Shown here piece after piece: positions 6,059 to 7,765 of a stretch of 7,765 bases of DNA. Made by a program: the position numbers and the translations under genes. Source of the DNA: CAXMNX01 sp051009475 (GTDB lineage Bacteria > Pseudomonadota > Alphaproteobacteria > Rhodobacterales > Rhodobacteraceae); assembly GCA_051009475.1 (NCBI GenBank), contig JBPCWO010000343.1, positions 1 to 7,765 of the forward strand, written 5' to 3'. The notes under the pieces are model-generated. The model searched no databases and was not told the DNA's origin. It saw only the letters and a list, made by a program, of their open reading frames with translations. Within the stretch, counting starts at the first letter, position 1. Each line of letters opens with the position of its first letter.

Positions 6059-7765
6059 TACTCAGCCCCCCCGGTCAGCGTCACCCAGGTGATCAACACC
6101 GCGATCCCAAGCACCATCGCAAAGGCATAAGTAAAGATGTATCCCGACTGCGCGAGGCCCGCGAGGCGCGTAAAGAAAGGCACCACGCCCATCGCAACGC
6201 CGTTAAGAAAACCGTCGATTACGCCCAGGTCGCCACGGCGCCAAAGGAACCGCCCGATCGCTTTTGCCGGTTCTACAAAAACAGCGTCGTAAATCTCATC
6301 AAAGTACCATTTGTTCAGAAGGAACCGATAAAGTGGTGCCTGACTGGCAGCCAATCGGCCGGGCACGTCGGGTCGCATCATGTACATGAAATACGCCGTG
6401 AAAAAACCGATCAGCATCGCGATGAATGGGCTAACCTTGACCCACGTCGGTGCATGGTGCGCGTCGTCCAGAACGTGATTGTCGGCGGCCATGAAAATCG
6501 CGCCCTGCCCAGGAACCTGTCCTTCGCCGTGTTCTTGTGCCTCGCTATGTTCATCACCGTGGCTTTCTTCGCTGGTCTCTTCACCTGCTGCATGGGCCGC
6601 GCCAAGCATCAGAACCTGGGCGTGTTCCTCACCTTTCGAGATGCCAAAGAATTCCTCGACCGCGTGATGATCACCGAAGAACGGTTTATACCAGATCATG
6701 CCGGCGAATATCGCACCCAACGCCAGCACTCCTAACGGAGCGATCATCGTCATCGGACTTTCATGCGCATGTTCATGGGTATCCAGGTCGCCACGTGGCT
6801 CACCAAAGAAAGTCATGAACATTAGCCGCCAAGAATAAAAACTGGTGAACAATGCCGCTACAACCAGTGCCCAGAACGCAAATGTCGCCGCGCTGGTTCC
6901 TCCCGCAAACGCACTTTCAATCACCGCATCTTTTGAAAGAAATCCGGCAAATCCAATCGTCGTTAACGGAATACCGACACCGGTAATCGCCAGCGTTCCG
7001 ATCATCATTGCCCAGAATGTGTAGGGCAGCTTGTGGCGCAAACCACCATAATTCCGCATGTCCTGCTCGTGATGCATTCCGGTGATCACCGATCCGGCAC
7101 CAAGAAACAGCATCGCTTTGAAGAACGCGTGCGTGAACAAGTGGAACATCGCAACCGAATAGACGCCAACGCCTGCGGCCACGAACATATAGCCCAGCTG
7201 CGAACAGGTCGAATAGGCGATCACGCGTTTGATGTCGTTTTGAACTAGGCCCACGGTCGCCGCGAAGAACGCGGTAACCGCGCCAATCACAACGATAAAG
7301 CTTTGGGTCCAGTCTGCAAATTCCATCAGCGGTGACATCCGACAGACCAGGAACACACCCGCCGTCACCATGGTTGCAGCATGGATCAGCGCCGAGACCG
7401 GCGTCGGGCCTTCCATGGCGTCCGGAAGCCAGGTGTGAAGAACAAACTGCGCCGATTTGCCCATCGCGCCGATGAAAAGCAGGAAGCAGATTAACTCGAC
7501 AGCATTCCATGATGTCCAAAGAAATGTCAGCTCAGTTTCCGCAAGCTCCGGTGCGGCAGCGAAGACGTCGTCAAAATTGATCGAGTCGACCAGGAAAAAG
7601 ATCGCGAATATGCCCAAGGCAAACCCAAAGTCGCCAATCCGATTGACAATGAACGCCTTGATCGCGGCGGCATTCGCGCTGGGTTTGCGGAAATAGAATC
7701 CAATCAGCAAGTATGAGGCAAGGCCTACACCTTCCCAACCAAAGAACATTTGCACCAGGTTGTCT
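6058..7765 (-). CDS. nuoL: NADH-quinone oxidoreductase subunit L (5' end cut off by window edge)
   Basis: 568 residues are present, beginning mid-gene at DNLVQMFFGWEGVGLASYLLIG; by alignment to known NuoL about 130 N-terminal residues lie beyond the right edge. NuoL is the distal proton-pumping antiporter-like subunit of complex I and carries the long lateral helix along the membrane arm. Numbered from the first visible residue, the ion-path Glu is E11 (equivalent to E. coli E144) and the central Lys is K103 (in GAMGKSAQFVLHTWLPDAMEG); the signature GPTPVSALIHAATMVTAGVF follows. The C-terminal part (KWYFDEIYDAVFVEPAKAIG, then a last hydrophobic helix before TGGAE) is the usual lateral-helix and TM16 region. 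Before it lies a hydrophilic loop rich in His, Glu and Asp (6450-6680), preceded by a shorter DTHEHAHESP patch. A GTG at 7755 is an internal valine, not the start. The stop TAA overlaps the nuoM ATG. Confidence 0.97.
   Translation of the reverse strand, partial: DNLVQMFFGWEGVGLASYLLIGFYFRKPSANAAAIKAFIVNRIGDFGFALGIFAIFFLVDSINFDDVFAAAPELAETELTFLWTSWNAVELICFLLFIGAMGKSAQFVLHTWLPDAMEGPTPVSALIHAATMVTAGVFLVCRMSPLMEFADWTQSFIVVIGAVTAFFAATVGLVQNDIKRVIAYSTCSQLGYMFVAAGVGVYSVAMFHLFTHAFFKAMLFLGAGSVITGMHHEQDMRNYGGLRHKLPYTFWAMMIGTLAITGVGIPLTTIGFAGFLSKDAVIESAFAGGTSAATFAFWALVVAALFTSFYSWRLMFMTFFGEPRGDLDTHEHAHESPMTMIAPLGVLALGAIFAGMIWYKPFFGDHHAVEEFFGISKGEEHAQVLMLGAAHAAGEETSEESHGDEHSEAQEHGEGQVPGQGAIFMAADNHVLDDAHHAPTWVKVSPFIAMLIGFFTAYFMYMMRPDVPGRLAASQAPLYRFLLNKWYFDEIYDAVFVEPAKAIGRFLWRRGDLGVIDGFLNGVAMGVVPFFTRLAGLAQSGYIFTYAFAMVLGIAVLITWVTLTGGAE
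6066..6072 (-). promoter_or_regulatory. Seven-G run before nuoM, possible weak ribosome-binding site
   Basis: Seven consecutive G on the minus strand within the last codons of nuoL (ACC GGG GGG GCT), 7 bases before the nuoM ATG. The position suits a ribosome-binding site, but the match to AGGAGG is only partial. The TAATG overlap at 6060-6056 makes coupled re-initiation a likely route for nuoM translation. Confidence 0.4.

Noticed and set aside
6917..7519. A 200-codon minus-strand frame inside nuoL
   Set aside because: It is an alternative frame of nuoL, which is well conserved across the same bases; Arg/Cys-rich with no recognisable domain.
7753..7755. GTG as the nuoL start
   Set aside because: It is an internal valine codon: the frame stays open to the window edge (DNL before it) and the conserved sequence shows that about 130 residues lie upstream.
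1..7765. CRISPR array, mobile element, phage, toxin-antitoxin or other accessory system
   Set aside because: No direct-repeat array, inverted-repeat ends, integrase, transposase or small regulator gene was seen; the window is covered by six housekeeping genes with at most 14 bp between them.

Overview
The window is a fully coding, single-strand (minus) stretch of an alphaproteobacterial chromosome. It carries the distal end of a nuo operon (respiratory complex I, NADH:quinone oxidoreductase) followed by three housekeeping genes. Read in the direction of transcription (right to left) the order is: nuoL (5' end cut off by the window edge), nuoM, nuoN, a biotin-protein ligase (birA), a type III pantothenate kinase (coaX), and ribonuclease J (3' end cut off by the window edge). 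The NuoL-M-N sequences, the order nuoL-nuoM-nuoN-birA-coaX-rnj, and base composition that looks only moderately GC-rich by eye all suggest Rhodobacterales (a roseobacter-type organism). The genus cannot be set from sequence reading alone.

Layout: nuoL 6058-7765 (partial), nuoM 4499-6058, nuoN 3063-4499, birA about 2318-3073, coaX 1536-2303, rnj 1-1532 (partial). Junctions are extremely tight. nuoL/nuoM and nuoM/nuoN overlap by one base (stop and start share a base). nuoN/birA probably overlap by 11 bp. birA/coaX are 14 bp apart, with a strong Shine-Dalgarno in the gap. coaX/rnj are 3 bp apart. There is no non-coding stretch longer than 14 bp, so I see no internal terminator, tRNA, riboswitch, repeat array or mobile element. 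The ORFs on the plus strand are mirror images of these genes.

Function: NuoL, NuoM and NuoN are the three antiporter-like proton-pumping subunits of the complex I membrane arm, and the ion-path Glu/Lys residues expected of each are visible. BirA (catalytic domain only, no DNA-binding domain) attaches biotin to carboxylase carrier proteins. CoaX makes the first committed step of coenzyme A synthesis. RNase J is a metallo-beta-lactamase-fold ribonuclease for rRNA and mRNA processing and decay. The likely arrangement is one co-transcribed unit that appends cofactor and RNA-metabolism genes to the complex I operon.

I did not find a novel system here. The points worth a second look are modest: the non-ATG start of birA beside an out-of-frame ATG, a histidine/acidic-rich loop in NuoL, a Gly-to-Ala change in the BirA nucleotide/biotin loop, a 7-G run at the nuoL/nuoM junction, and the conserved-looking gene linkage itself.
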